A stretch of DNA of 64,000 bases from Arbacia lixula. Lineage: Eukaryota > Echinodermata > Echinoidea > Arbacioida > Arbaciidae. The stretch spans positions 11,558,465-11,622,464 of the forward strand of contig OZ022589.1 of NCBI GenBank assembly GCA_963669155.1, read 5' to 3'. The stretch's first letter is position 1; every line of letters begins with the position of its first letter. Of this stretch, positions 45,800-58,077 are shown piece by piece. Below the pieces are notes generated by a model. That model worked only from the letters and a program-made list of their open reading frames with translations. It was not told where the DNA came from and searched no databases. The position numbers were made by a program, and so were the translations under genes.

Positions 45800-48660
45800 A
45801 TTCGTTCATATAGAGTACCGAAGTGGTGTCGTCATATGAACATGTTGTCAAGACAAATTGGCTCTAAACAAACTCACTCAACTGAGAGGTTTACCTGTCC
45901 GATACTGTATACCGGGCTAGTGTCCGGCATTCTCAATTACATTCCCCGTTGTAATCACCCCGTTGTCTTAACAATAATGCTCAAATGGCGTCACACTTCG
46001 GTACTCCATATTCAGATAAGCAGACGTAGACGGTTGCTTATTTTCCCCACAAATATATTTTTTATTCTTGAATGCATCAACGTTTTCAAATTCATGACAT
46101 ATATCAATACGGTAATGATGAAACTGGTCCATGTATAATCATGTAAATGCTCATTGTTTTGATGAAGGAAACATTCAAATATCTATACACTGTATTGTGG
46201 ATGCAGAGAATTGTCCTAATCAAAAATCAATTCAAACAGTGATGCAACACTTTGGCAATTGTCGACAAAAACTCTCCTGAATATAAAAAATGTCATGTGG
46301 TTTTCTTACATATTATTTGCTGGCTGACCCCCCCCCCCCCCCCACAAAAATACAACTAAAATCAGAGTAATAAAGTAAAATAATTTATTACAATATAAAA
46401 TTGAAAATGAGAATGAGGGATATTAGGTCGGATGTGACAAACATACATTTTATTTCAAGAACTAAAAATTAAAAATACATACCTGTTCTTTTATAATGCT
46501 GTCTTTATTAAACGCTTAGAAATATAACTGATTAAGTTCTTATTTATTCATCCTTTAAAAGATAAGTACATTTATACTAGGATGCCTTATGTCATGGTCA
46601 CAACCGGCCGTCCGTGTTTTTCTACGTGGAGTTGGCGGCTTGCTTGCAAACTTCTACAATCCTTCCCTGCGTCGTCCTTGCGTCTGACGCAAGGGGTTTC
46701 AGTGAAACCCGACGCAGATCACAAGCAGAGAGAATCATATATGTATATGTGAAGGAACATCTCGGGGGAAATCAAGAAAAACCGAGCTGCACACTCTACA
46801 ATGCAAAGAAGCTAGGCCATTTGAACCACCAATTAGATATTTTACACACGCCGACACTGATTCTGATAACATGAATATATAGATATACAATGTACATGAT
46901 GGATAGCTTATATCGTTGGAGATTCACATGCAATAGAATGTCATTTGAGAGAGAAATAGTTTGCTCAAACATTGCTTTCCTCAATTAAATACAACCACAA
47001 TTATTCTGCTTCTTATAGAGAATGAATCTTGCATCAATACTGTGCACTTCACATGCTATTACTTGCAACTCAGGCGTGTGTGTGACGGGGATATGTGTCT
47101 TAGAATGATCCATGCCGCCGGTCTCTTACACTAATACATCATGGGACGACTTTCCCTTATATGTGCAATATTGAGAATTCAACGTGCTTCACACAATCCT
47201 ATAATCCTAATACTCACGGGGGTGCATTAGTCCCCCACCAACCGTCATTTATTTGTCGGTACTTCCGAACACCTCAATATTTCGAAACGAACACGATTTT
47301 TTTTTTCTGATCCTTTTCGCGCATTTTGATACCAAATTTATGACGATCGGACCTACAGTGCAAATACCAGATTACGTTTACCAAACACATGTGACTGAAA
47401 TTTCGCTATTTCTCTATATGACTGAGCACAACCATACAGACAAAATCATGCAGGAGATTTCCCATTTTATGTAAATACTTTTCTTATAGGAAGTGTAAAT
47501 AATTACAACACACACAAACCCACATACACCCACATTCACGCACACTTACACCCAAATCGCAAAATGCGCTTGACGAAAAACAATAATTACCACAACCTAT
47601 CCTTTTTTCGGGAATTGATGAGGGATTTTTTTAAAGATATCTGTACCAGAAATTGATATTCCTAAGGCTTTATCTAGTGATTTCTTGCATAACTGAGCAT
47701 ACATTATTGAATTAAAAACATAAAGGCACTTTCGCATATTTAGCTATACAACTGGTAGAGTACATAATTCTTGACCCTTATAAAAAAAAAATGAGGGAAT
47801 CGGGCAGCCCATGGCCATAATGCCCCCCCCCCCCCCACCCTAACATGCTTTGAAATACCCCGGTAGTATTAGGGTTAAGAGAGGTCGTATCATTCTTTGT
47901 TCAAAAGTATTCATGCATGCAATTTAACTTTTCGTGAAATAATTCAACGATCATGATTTGCCTTGTGGTCTGTCCAAGCTATCTTATGTTAATATGACTG
48001 CTTGATATACTATCTCTCTCTCTCTCTCTCTCTGGGTGCTTTGTCGTGTGACGTAGGCTATCATGGAGTGCCACACAGTTCTCTGTACTGAGCTCTTTGT
48101 ATCAATTGCATATCATGGTAAACCAGTCAGTCAGGATGCTTATCAACTTAATAATCCTTCTTCCCATGCCCCATACCCCTGGTTCTTTTTCATCAATGCA
48201 AACTCTTTCAAGTAAACTTTACACGGTATACGACGTACAAAATCTCAACCTCCAGATTCTTGACTCACATATCAGTTTCATAATATACATACATGATAAT
48301 GAAACATTCTTCTTTGTGTGACATAACACATACATCTATGACTTGAGTCATATGTCACAAGTTAGGTAAATACTCGTTCTAGGCATATCTGAATATGATC
48401 CGCTATTACGGTGAGCATGTCTATACTGACAGTCCAATGGGTGGATACAAAATACCTTTTGTTCCCCTGCATCAGTTAAACTAATGCTCAGTACCCCAAA
48501 GGAGATGCAGTCCGCTGGTTCAATAATGATGTGCGAGTTTCGGCATGTAAACAATTCAGATTGGCAGTTATTTCTGACCAGTCAATACTAAAGCTCGCAG
48601 CTTAATCAAGAGAGAGATGTGTCACTGATATTTATATAGGACATGTGTGGAGTTACCCCG
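45800..48660. other. Intergenic, no gene recognised
   Basis: C runs at about 46328-46343 and 47822-47838 and a CT run at about 48012-48033. The open frames at 45623, 46614 and 47253 show no family motifs. Confidence 0.45.
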
Positions 48661-48671
48661 GTGTTCCTCTG

Positions 48672-48990
48672 TGGGGAAAGTCCACCCTTCAATGACCTCT
48701 CCTTAAGGAGAGATGTAGCGTTGATTAGTTGAGCTACCTCTGCGCGTTCTCTTCAAATCGATCCAAAGCCCATCCGTTAATTCATCATGACCTTCATTTT
48801 AGGCAAGATTGTTGCGCTCTGGTATCTCTGGTAGGAGAGATTTCTTGTTCATTTGTCAAGCTGGCTGCGCGGATTAATTATCTCCCTCACTCATCACTCA
48901 GTCGTGGCAAAGTCCATCCTACAGTCTATAGTGACCACTCCTTTAGGAAAATTTAGCCTAGTGTCCATTTGTTGAGCTCCCTCACTCATT
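48672..48990. repeat. Three degenerate ~100-bp tandem units
   Basis: Words such as AAAGTCCA(C/T)CCT, ATGACC or GTGACC, TTTAGG or TAAGGAGA, and TTGTTGAGCTCCCTC or TAGTTGAGCTACCTC recur in order at about 48678, 48770 and 48910. This suggests an old tandem array next to the DUF829 pseudogene 3' end. Confidence 0.45.
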
Positions 48991-49429
48991 CTACTTTAAT
49001 TCGGCCTGCTTTGGCGCTTCCTACAGTAGCGTCCCCGCCGACGACGGAATTCCTATGGAATTCTCGCTTTCATTGTGATACATTAATGATCATTATGAAT
49101 TATGATTCTCCGAGATGTAAATTACTGCTGAGTTTCTCTAACTGGAACGTGCGGCAGCGCTGCAGTGTCAGCTTGCCCATAAAGCCGTAGATGCTCTCCT
49201 CCTACTCGTCACTGTGCTTCGCAAAGTGGGGAGTTCTGCAGCACTTGACGTCAAGGTCGCTCTCCACATGCTTGCGCCACTGCTCGACCAACTCGTCGTT
49301 TTCCTTGGCCGTGGCGATCGGGTCATCGCGAAAGAAGAGGTTCAGGGCGGGCGCCTTTGACCGTGCGGCCAGTAAAGATCTCATTCACCTGAAGGACAAT
49401 GCAGAACAGTAGGACCGTTAATAAACTCT

Positions 49430-49530
49430 GCTTTGTTTCTTTGGAAATTCTTATGGAATTCTCGCTTTCCTTCATACATTAATGAATCATTATGAATTAT
49501 GATTCCCCAAGATGTAAATTACTGCTGAGT
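49430..49530. repeat. Partial copy of the DUF829 last exon 3' end
   Basis: The segment TATGGAATTCTCGCTTTCCT through AAATTACTGCTGAGTTT matches 49050-49136, which holds the end of the last exon and its 3' flank, in the same orientation. It lies in the preceding intron. Confidence 0.7.
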
Positions 49531-50685
49531 TTATGCCTTGTAAAATGTTAGAAATATGTGGCTTGTTTGAGACCGAGTCGTTGCGAGACTAGACGGGTCA
49601 TCGTGAATTCGAATGTGTTTTATTTTTTTTCAAGTCTCCTGTAAGTCTCTGTAACTTATCTATGCTGTCCTTGCGACATCTCCACCAATGAGACGGACCT
49701 TTAACTTTTACATTACCATTTCCTGAAAACCACATTGGCGAACTACACATCTTCACGCCAATGCTCACGGGAGAGTTCACCCTTCAAGCTCACCTTGACG
49801 ATGCTATCCATGGTGTACCTGTTGGTCAGCCAATGGTAGGTCTCTGTAACCCTCTTGGTGACAAACTGCGTAAAGGAGTTGTTGGCGTCCTACGAGTAGA
49901 TACCCTCGTAGCTATCCCTGGAGAGAATACAACTGTACGGGATCTGAGCAACGATGCGGTAACGCACGGATGCATAGGCCTAACGGCTACTCCGCTCCGC
50001 AGACGCACGTGGCTGCTGACGGAGAAGGCATGGACCAGGAGAGGGCGTGTGTCGCCGTCCGTGACATAATCCAGGATCTCCCGCGCGATCTCCTTGGCAT
50101 TGGCGGGCCAGGCGATGTCGATGGGTCGCGTCATGACACCAGTACATCGAATCTAGAACTAAAAAGTATACAAAATTGAAACATGTATTATATCAACATA
50201 TGACTTCACATAGGAAAATATTAATAGTGACTGATCGGCAATAGCGACGATTAATAAAAAGCGGCACAACATGAGTATTGCAGAGATGTAAGTATAAACA
50301 ATGATTGGTTGATTGATTGACTGATAAGAAATTAACGACACTACTAACACTTGAGTGTCATATAAGTGTCGAACAGTTCATCTAAAAAGATTATACCATT
50401 CAAGTTTCCCTTATGTGATTTACAGAATTTGAGAAGGATTATAAATCAGAAATAAATCAATATGTTAACTACTTCCGCGGAATAACTTCCCTTCTCTTTA
50501 TGAAAAGAGAAGCATGTTCTTTAACGTGCCAATGGTGTGACTCTCCTTTACACGGGATCGACGGTTTAAAGTCTCCTCCGAAAGACTAGGCAATTGGAAT
50601 AAAATACGTTGCCCAAGGGTATACATGTTGTGATTGGGATACGATCAGTTTTCCACTTAAAATCAAGTGTAAAGATTCATCTTCT

Positions 50686-50985
50686 TTAGAAAGTTTGTAA
50701 CACATAATCGCGAAATATCTCTAAATAATGTCTTGAGGTCAGGACAATCAAAAAGTTAATACGAATATTTGCAAGTTCAACACATTCAAGGAGAATGTGT
50801 TTAATTGTTAGTGTATGATTACATGACATGCATTGAGGTGGAGTTTCTAGTGCAAATAAGTATGCATGAGTCAAATGAGAATGCCCAATACGAGCACGGG
50901 TCAAGTATAAACAATGCAGAAGAAGGTTTCCCCGTAAATGCCTCACTGGCTTTATAAATTGGGTACACCTGTGTAAAAAGAGCAT
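50686..50985 (-). mobile_element. LINE fragment: RNase H tail with CCHC-like end
   Basis: The minus-strand frame encodes LTRARIGHSHLTHAYLFALE then PPQCMSCNHTLTIKHILLEC, the characteristic C-terminus after the RNase H domain of I/Jockey-type LINEs. It lies in the intron between the first two blocks of the DUF829 pseudogene. The rest of the LINE is absent. Confidence 0.75.
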
Positions 50986-52459
50986 GCAGATAAATCATGT
51001 AAATAAAATAATTACACCGGGGAGCTAAAGCTGCTAACTTATTTTATTCTATGTTGCGCCAGGTAAAGAGTATTTAGAGAGGATGAATGCTGTTTGTCAC
51101 ATAGTGGGTTTCTTCATAAATAAGATAAATAATTAATAAAAATCGGAACTAATATTTATGTAGTTTCAAAATGAAACTTTAATTAAAAGGAATGCATGAA
51201 ATAATCAGATTATAATGAAACGCAATAACATACACATATCAATTGAATTGAACAGTGAAATATTGCCTCAATACAATAATCTTTAAATAGGCATGATGAT
51301 GGATAAACAATCAAATACTTTCCGATTGACTCTGTCTACTAGTCATATATATATATATATATCAAAAGTAATGAATGAAATTATGGGTTTACATCAAACT
51401 ATCTTCGATACAGATATCAAAACCTGCACATGGCCGGTTGATAATGTTCAGCGCAGTGTGCAGCGTCAATACAACCCGGTTGCCTTGACGACGCGATCGC
51501 GATAACGTTGATTTTTGAAGCGCGAGTTCATCGAAAGACCCGCTGTCGAGGTTACACGGTAGGACGTCGATGCCCGAGCTGAGGTGGTTGTAGTTGCGAT
51601 CCTCGATGCTCGGCGACGTCGATGAAGGAGACCAGGAAACCGAACTGCCACCGCCCGGTCTGGGTGCAAGGGCACGTGATGGCTGAACCCTTGATTACGT
51701 CTGAAATACAGTTACACCGAATCATAAATATATATTCAACCCAAGTATAACTTGTACGCTTTAACTTTATATTTTGTAAAGCACACGACATCTTAAAATG
51801 ACAATAATCACACTATTTGGTTTACCAATTAATAGACTTCGCAAAAAAAAAAAAAACAGCAACCGGATATCTCCTCGATATCTCCAATTAGCATAATAGC
51901 CATTTACTAGCATAATAATGTCCAGTGCTAGAATGATTCATACCTCTGCTTTGTACAATACTTCCATTTAACCAGCAACTATTACTTATGACCGCTTGTT
52001 AACAAAATGCGTAAGTTGCATAAACCATTGATTATCAAAACATATAGCCACGCTAAAGTAGTTCTCATTTTCATCCCAATATAAATATATGCCGTAAATA
52101 CACGGTGGTACCGATCAATGAGAAATACCCAACAATATAGGCTTCCTCAAAGTTCGACATGGCTGACATAAAATGGCCGACTTTTGTTACTTGCCAAAAG
52201 AGGGCGTTTATGACATATGACTTCTAATTAAACACATTTCAGTTTTTGCTGAAAAATATATACGTTCAGTTTCCGAACTAGAAGAAATCATTCAATTTGA
52301 AATGGTAATTTTCGTGTCAGAAATTGTTTGCATTTAAAATGTTCACTTTAGTTGAAAGCACTGATTTTTAGAAAGTCAAACTTTAATCTGAAAGACTTGC
52401 CTATACAGAAATTAAACAGTTGTAGAAACCCCCCGCAAACTGGCATGTTTCAGACTTAC

Positions 52460-52680
52460 AATTATTTTGAAGAATTGAAGATCCTGTTGCCTGCCTCCCG
52501 GAGGAATTTGTGTCCACACGACGGCCGTCTGCACTTCCCGCTCATGACAGCAGAAACAGTGGCAGCTAGAGTTGGGGTGGATGCACTCACTCTCATGCAG
52601 CAAGTCCCCAGACTTCCCCGACTCTCTCCCGCGCACAGGACTCCTCCCCGTGGGTGACAAAACACGTCAATTACGACAAA
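52460..52680 (-). other. Candidate upstream exon, unknown product
   Basis: The minus-strand open frame contains GDLLHESECIHPNSSCHCFC and ends DLQFFKII directly before a canonical GTAAGT donor at 52459. It could be a first exon of the DUF829 gene, but its phase-0 end would join to a stop in the next block, consistent with decay or with a different gene. The higher GC than its surroundings supports an exon. Confidence 0.35.
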
Positions 52681-52859
52681 ATAGCTTCTCACACCACTCC
52701 CTCAAACTCATGTACCCTCGGACCCTCGTTCCATCATACCAAAACAAAATCTACCAATCATGTTCTCCCATATGTGTCTCGTCACTTACTATTACATAAT
52801 ACCCTTAGGGCAAAATCAGGCAAACCGAAAAAAACGCGGGTAACAATAGATTAGGCACG

Positions 52860-54106
52860 GCTCCTAGCTGCGAAAAGGATAGACAAAAGAATTAAGAATG
52901 CGATGCATCCAGTGCGCCACAGAGCCTAGGTTACCTGTATTATAAAACATATGGTATAAGGGCTTTTAGAAGATGAGTCGAATTAACTCGGCCATGTGGT
53001 GTTTAAAGCTATTACAAAAGAAAAATATTACTGAGCAACGTGGCTTCCATTGCCAGTCAGTTAACATTTGTAATTTGGCTTACATTTTATTTTGACACTG
53101 TTTATAAGTTGATTTTAAAAGAATTACGAAACTAATCATTCTGAGTGTGGGCTGGTAATAAAATCTAGGTTACTGGACCTAAACAACGGGCTGATTTGGA
53201 AAGAGTATTTTGTATTTAACTTTCCACACGAATTTTACAGGTTAAAAATGTATTGTACTGATGAATTTCAGCATTCAATGAAAACATGTGCATGAGATAT
53301 TAGGTTTGAAAAGTAATTTGCAATTAGCGATTGAAATCACCATACAACTTCAAAAATTTTTGTTTCCCTTCATTAAACACACGAGTAATCTAAATCTTTA
53401 ATGCACATTTTGGAGGGAATTGCACGTCATTATTCAAATGACTAAATTGCTTCTTTTACATTATATCTGCGAATAGCTAAATGAACAATTTCGAATAATT
53501 ATTCGATTTATCAAGCAGTTTCAAGCCTTTCTATGTTATACACGAAGAAAAAGAGTAATCGCTGTCATGATAGCAGGCATTGTATAAAATACACTGGTAC
53601 ACTTCACTAGCCACATTGTGTTTGTAATAATAATAATTGTTCATGAATGATGCCAAAAGCATGGCAAAGGTAAGAAAATTGCAACGGGACACATGTGTTT
53701 CAATTACAAGACGTTCGTTTTATTCCCTCTTAAACTTGATTATGTTATTTATTTGACGGGAAGCACGGAGAGTGAATTGAATTCACAACGTCACAGATAC
53801 CCCTGTTATTCATTCTGCAAATGCTTGGCGAACAGTAGACTCATGAATTACAACGTGTTGCGTAGCGTGGGAAATGACACTGCATGAATTATGTTTTCAC
53901 ATTATCATTGGGCCGTTACATTACCAGTCTATTCGGAAATACAACCTGGTGGAAATTAGATTTTTCTTTTTTATTTGTCACCCAAATTCTCATAAACTTC
54001 GCATATTGACTATAAGATCTAGTATACATCTAGTACTTTGCAAACTAACATACTTGTTTTCCATCAAAAATTCAATTCAATATTTTGATATCAAGTACAA
54101 ATCTGT
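52860..54106. other. Intergenic, no gene recognised
   Basis: AT-rich DNA with short open frames lacking motifs. Confidence 0.45.
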
Positions 54107-54492
54107 ACCGGGTAGTGATGGGATTTGGGGGGGTGTTTTTTTTCCTTAATTTTTTTTTTATCCCGCCCAGTCTCTGAAAATGCTCTCAGTAGGGGGGGGG
54201 GGGGGGGGGGGTATGACGTTTTTCGAAAAAAATTTAATCCGCCCAGTCTCGTGGGGGTACACGGCCGAAAATAGTGGGGGGGGGGGGACATTTGATATTG
54301 TGTCCCCTCCCCCCTTCGAAATGGTGGTGGTGGTGGGGGGGGGGGGGTTATGACGTTTTTCGAAAAAAATTCAATCAGACAGAAAATAGTGGGGGGGGGG
54401 ACATTTGATATTGTGTCCCCCCCCCCCTTTCCAAATGGTAGGGGGGACGCGACCCCCCCCCCCCCCCCCCGTCCCCCGGGATTTCCGTCCAT
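54107..54492. repeat. G-tract interspersed element, copy 2
   Basis: The same anchor words as 43640-43917. Here the block from the TTTTTCGAAAAAAA word to GACATTTGATATTGTGTCCC is duplicated in tandem. It ends in GGGATTTCCG. Confidence 0.75.
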
Positions 54493-54699
54493 GGGTGAGC
54501 GGTTAATTTCAAAAAGTGGCTTATTTAAGAAGTTTAGTCTCCTTGATTTAGTTATCGAAGTAATAAAAACCTCAGTCGAAAGCATATATTCTGTAGATGT
54601 TGGCACAGGTGGCAGTGCTCACTAAAAATGTAGCTTCACCATGGAAATCTGCCAAGAATAGACCATGCACACTTGTTTATGATTGTCGTTATGCTATAT

Positions 54700-54730
<31 letters not shown>

Positions 54731-54780
54731 TCCTCTCATTCTCCCCCCCCCCCCCTCTATCTCTCTGTCTCTCTGGACAT
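54700..54780. repeat. CT microsatellite with C run
   Basis: TCTCTCTC runs flank a C run. Open frames here are compositional. Confidence 0.85.
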
Positions 54781-54799
54781 TTAGACGAACTTAGATCAA

Positions 54800-56460
54800 T
54801 ATCTAAAATAAGCATACTTTTTTTTAAAGCCACATAACATCACTGATGTGGGTGACTATATTAAACGCCATATATTGGATCACAGTTTTAATGATTACAT
54901 AACCTAGCAGCTGATTTACCACTATTGTAACAATTTGAATCTTTATTGTTTTGAAGATTAAAAAATAAAATCTCTAATTTCAGTGCTCTAAAAATGAACA
55001 TTCAGCTGGAAATAAACAACATAATATTTTTCTTATAGTATTATGAGTGATAAATGCAGAAAAAATTACTATAATCCCAAGAATATTGTTAATGTGAACT
55101 ACAGTTCACCCTCATTCATCTAAAATTTGGAGTGTAATGCGCAGAAATTACGCTACACGTATAAGCCTACCTAAAATGAGATATATTAGACATGACACCA
55201 TGTCCCACATTCATATCGAGTGACATTGATACGAAATAGCTGTTGATTTCTTATTTTTGATAACATTTCATTGGTTTGAATCGAGTTACATGTTCTTTTT
55301 AAGTATCATAATACACGTAGGCCTATACCACTTAAGCACACTTTCTGTAAAGATTGTAAGGAAACTGTTGTTTCTGTGAATATGCTCAAGTTAATATAAA
55401 TGCACGTGTACATGTATCTGTTGGGGTCTGCAATGAATTTCTCATTTGGGCAACAAGAAATGAAAACAAAATCATATGTAGAATTATATATTTCTGTCAT
55501 GGTGAATACATTTCAAAATGTAGAAATGGCAAACGAGACACATATTCATAAATCTAGATGGCTGCTATGGACACAATTGTTTGCTAGGATACTTTACTTT
55601 TAATTTATTTGAACTAAGGATATGTTGTTGAAAAAAATAAAATAAGTTGTGACAAAATTAAGTTAGCAGCTTTGTGATATCCAGGTCACTCGGTTGATTG
55701 AGGGCGGTTATGGTTTGTTTATAGGCTTATAAACAGTACTGAATATTCTGGGGCACTTTAAAGGGTACCACCGGGCAGACATTCATCTTTCTTATATCAG
55801 AGATATGTCTCAAATGAACATAAAAAAACAAGGTTGAGGTCCTGAATTCATTTCAACTTTGTCAGGAAATCATTTATAATATCACATTTCAATAGTTCTG
55901 TCCTATTACTGTTTTCATGCAGCTAATGATCTTTCAGTCTTTATTCATTATGTCACATATAGTATATAATGTACAATTACACAAATGAATTACAACCATG
56001 TTTAGGTTTTCCATATCATTAGGTTTAAATATATTGCATTGTCATTTGTGTTGGTGGAAAACAAAGTTCTATGATCTTGGACTTTACAAAATATCTTGTT
56101 TCTTGTATTTTGTATGCATCTCTGCACGAGTAGTACAGAATACAACCACATAGTCAATCTGGTGCACGAAGGCTTAACAACCTCAGTACTACATGCATGC
56201 AATGCGTAATATGTTCAGTAGAACTTTTCCTGGTTTGGTACTTTTTTTAAGATATTTTTTTATTTTCTCTCAAATCAATTGAACAAATCATTATTACATA
56301 ATCTTGATACATTGTACATTGATATTTTGAATTAAACATAAATGCAATAGTTATACAAGCAAAGACAAAAAGTACCTTTTCATATATTGTTTACAAAACA
56401 CTGTTGTACAATCAAGAATCTTGAGAGAAAGGTTTTGTCTATTTAATCCCCCACACACAT
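54800..56460. other. Intergenic, no gene recognised
   Basis: AT-rich, with no motif-bearing frames on either strand. Confidence 0.45.
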
Positions 56461-56468
56461 ACGCACCC

Positions 56469-56469
<1 letters not shown>

Positions 56470-56513
<44 letters not shown>

Positions 56514-56590
56514 GCTCACAAACACGCACCTACACACACCACATCCACACACACACACGCGCACACACACACACACGCACACACAAAACT
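56470..56590. repeat. CA microsatellite
   Basis: (CA)n runs interrupted by CGCA. The His/Thr-rich frame here is compositional. Confidence 0.9.
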
Positions 56591-57779
56591 AAGCATGTGT
56601 ACCGAAGGATATATGTAAAAGTAGTGCAATTACAGCCGTTCTAGCATTTTTTTCTAACCAAAAAATAGATATATTCGCCTCGCCGTTCTTATGTATGAAA
56701 GTTTTCCCACTTCCTAAGGTGGTATGTTAATGTACCTCGCTCTTCAGCTAATTTTCTTTCCTGTCATTCATCTTCCCTCATTCTTCGTTTCATTTCTTGA
56801 GGAATTGGAGGTTTATTTTTGGATCTGCTATAAATAAAAATCATATATTTGATCAAAATTATAATGTGATTAATTAACTGCCCCTTCCCTACATTTAAAA
56901 CTTTTATACCAATATGAATTCCCTGCCAGTTTATACTTTTAATATCCAATACATTGAATAAATCACCACAATCTCTCCACAGAACAGAAAAACAGATGCT
57001 CATAGGTCTCTTCATGTTGACGAGAAAAATAGCATAATAATTGACAATTTAAATGCATACAGATGTTTACTAGTATATATATATATATATATTCATATAT
57101 CAATATATAAGTTCATATAACATTTTTTTATTGAAATTCTCTTAAACTACTATGTAAAGTACACTTCCTAGGTCTTCAAAATATTGTAAATGTCTTTTTC
57201 AGAATAATTATATGTCCTCTCTAAATGTTTAACTGCATATGGCTCTTCTATTTTCATGTTCAACAATGCCACATAACATTTTTTTTATGTAACGTTCATC
57301 AAAGTATTAACTCTTCCATTAAACACGAATTCTAAATTTAAATCAGTGTCCCTACACGAATCATGTTTCTTCAAAAGACCTTTCCATTTCAATGGAATGC
57401 TTTTAAGTAGTTGGTGAAGCTTAATTTTTTGTGCATCATTTAACCCAACCTTGGAAAATCCCTATTTGATTTAAATTTGCCTTCACTATCGACCTGAGGA
57501 ATAAAGTTTCATCAAAGTATATATGTCCGTCTAAACGAATAAATTTATTGTTGAAAATGATTTCGTTTCTTTTACTTGTTTCCTTTTCAAGCAGAATTTC
57601 TTTCATGGCTACCCAAACAAGCATTTTCCTATAAAAGCTTGGTAAATTTACCGAAGGAGGTTACAATATTTTCTATAGAGCGTGAACCCAACAACAATAT
57701 AAACTTTTTATCTTTATTCATTTTTAACCCGGAGATTTTGGGCAAAATCTTCAAACAGCTGCTCTATTCTATTAATTGA

Positions 57780-57890
57780 TGAGGTATCTCTAACAAAAAG
57801 GGTGATATCGTCTGCATAAAGTACTTACTTTATGCAGTACTTACTTGAAGTAAGTAAGTACTTACTTTATGTAAAGTGTTTTACGTCTAC
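57780..57890. repeat. Small tandem and inverted expansions inside the LINE
   Basis: AGTACTTACTTTATG and AAGTAAGTAAGTACTTAC words are repeated next to the YADD codons, disrupting the reverse transcriptase frame. Confidence 0.65.
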
Positions 57891-58035
57891 ATCACCAAAT
57901 CTACTTCCATGAATAGCAGGGTCCTTACGAATTGAATACGCAAGGACCTCTATAAAAGTATAAATAAATAGGGAGATAGAGGATCTCCTTGTCTTACTCC
58001 TTTCTCAATGTGAAAGTATCCAGTAGATACTCCCC

Positions 58036-58077
58036 CATTTTGGATGTGTTTGGATGTGTTTGGATGTGTTTGGATCA
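58036..58077. repeat. 10-bp tandem repeat TTTGGATGTG
   Basis: Four near-perfect units inside the L1/Tx1-like LINE reverse transcriptase encode, on the minus strand, a HPNTSKHIQT-type repeat. Confidence 0.8.

Larger units (their letters stand above)
49100..51700 (-). pseudogene. TMEM53/DUF829-like gene with multiple frameshifts
   Basis: Three exon-like blocks have good borders: 51700 to about 51485, 50158-49794 and 49388-49100. Together they follow the DUF829 alpha/beta-hydrolase-like fold seen in TMEM53: VSFIDVAE then SSGIDVLPC; RPIDIAWPANAKEIAREILD then RPLLVHAFSV; RYRIVAQ; and ALNLFFRDDPIATAKENDEL then TPHFAKHSDE and SIYGFMGKL. Reading the family order needs two frame changes in the first block, at least two in the second plus a TAG, and one in the third plus a TAG where DE-Y-EES is expected. 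The acceptors read TGTATTTCAG, ACTTTTTAG and CCTTCAG; the donor of block two is AAG|GTGAGC. This is either a decayed gene or an assembly with uncorrected indels. TMEM53 relatives are nuclear-envelope membrane proteins; no activity is inferred here. Confidence 0.6.
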
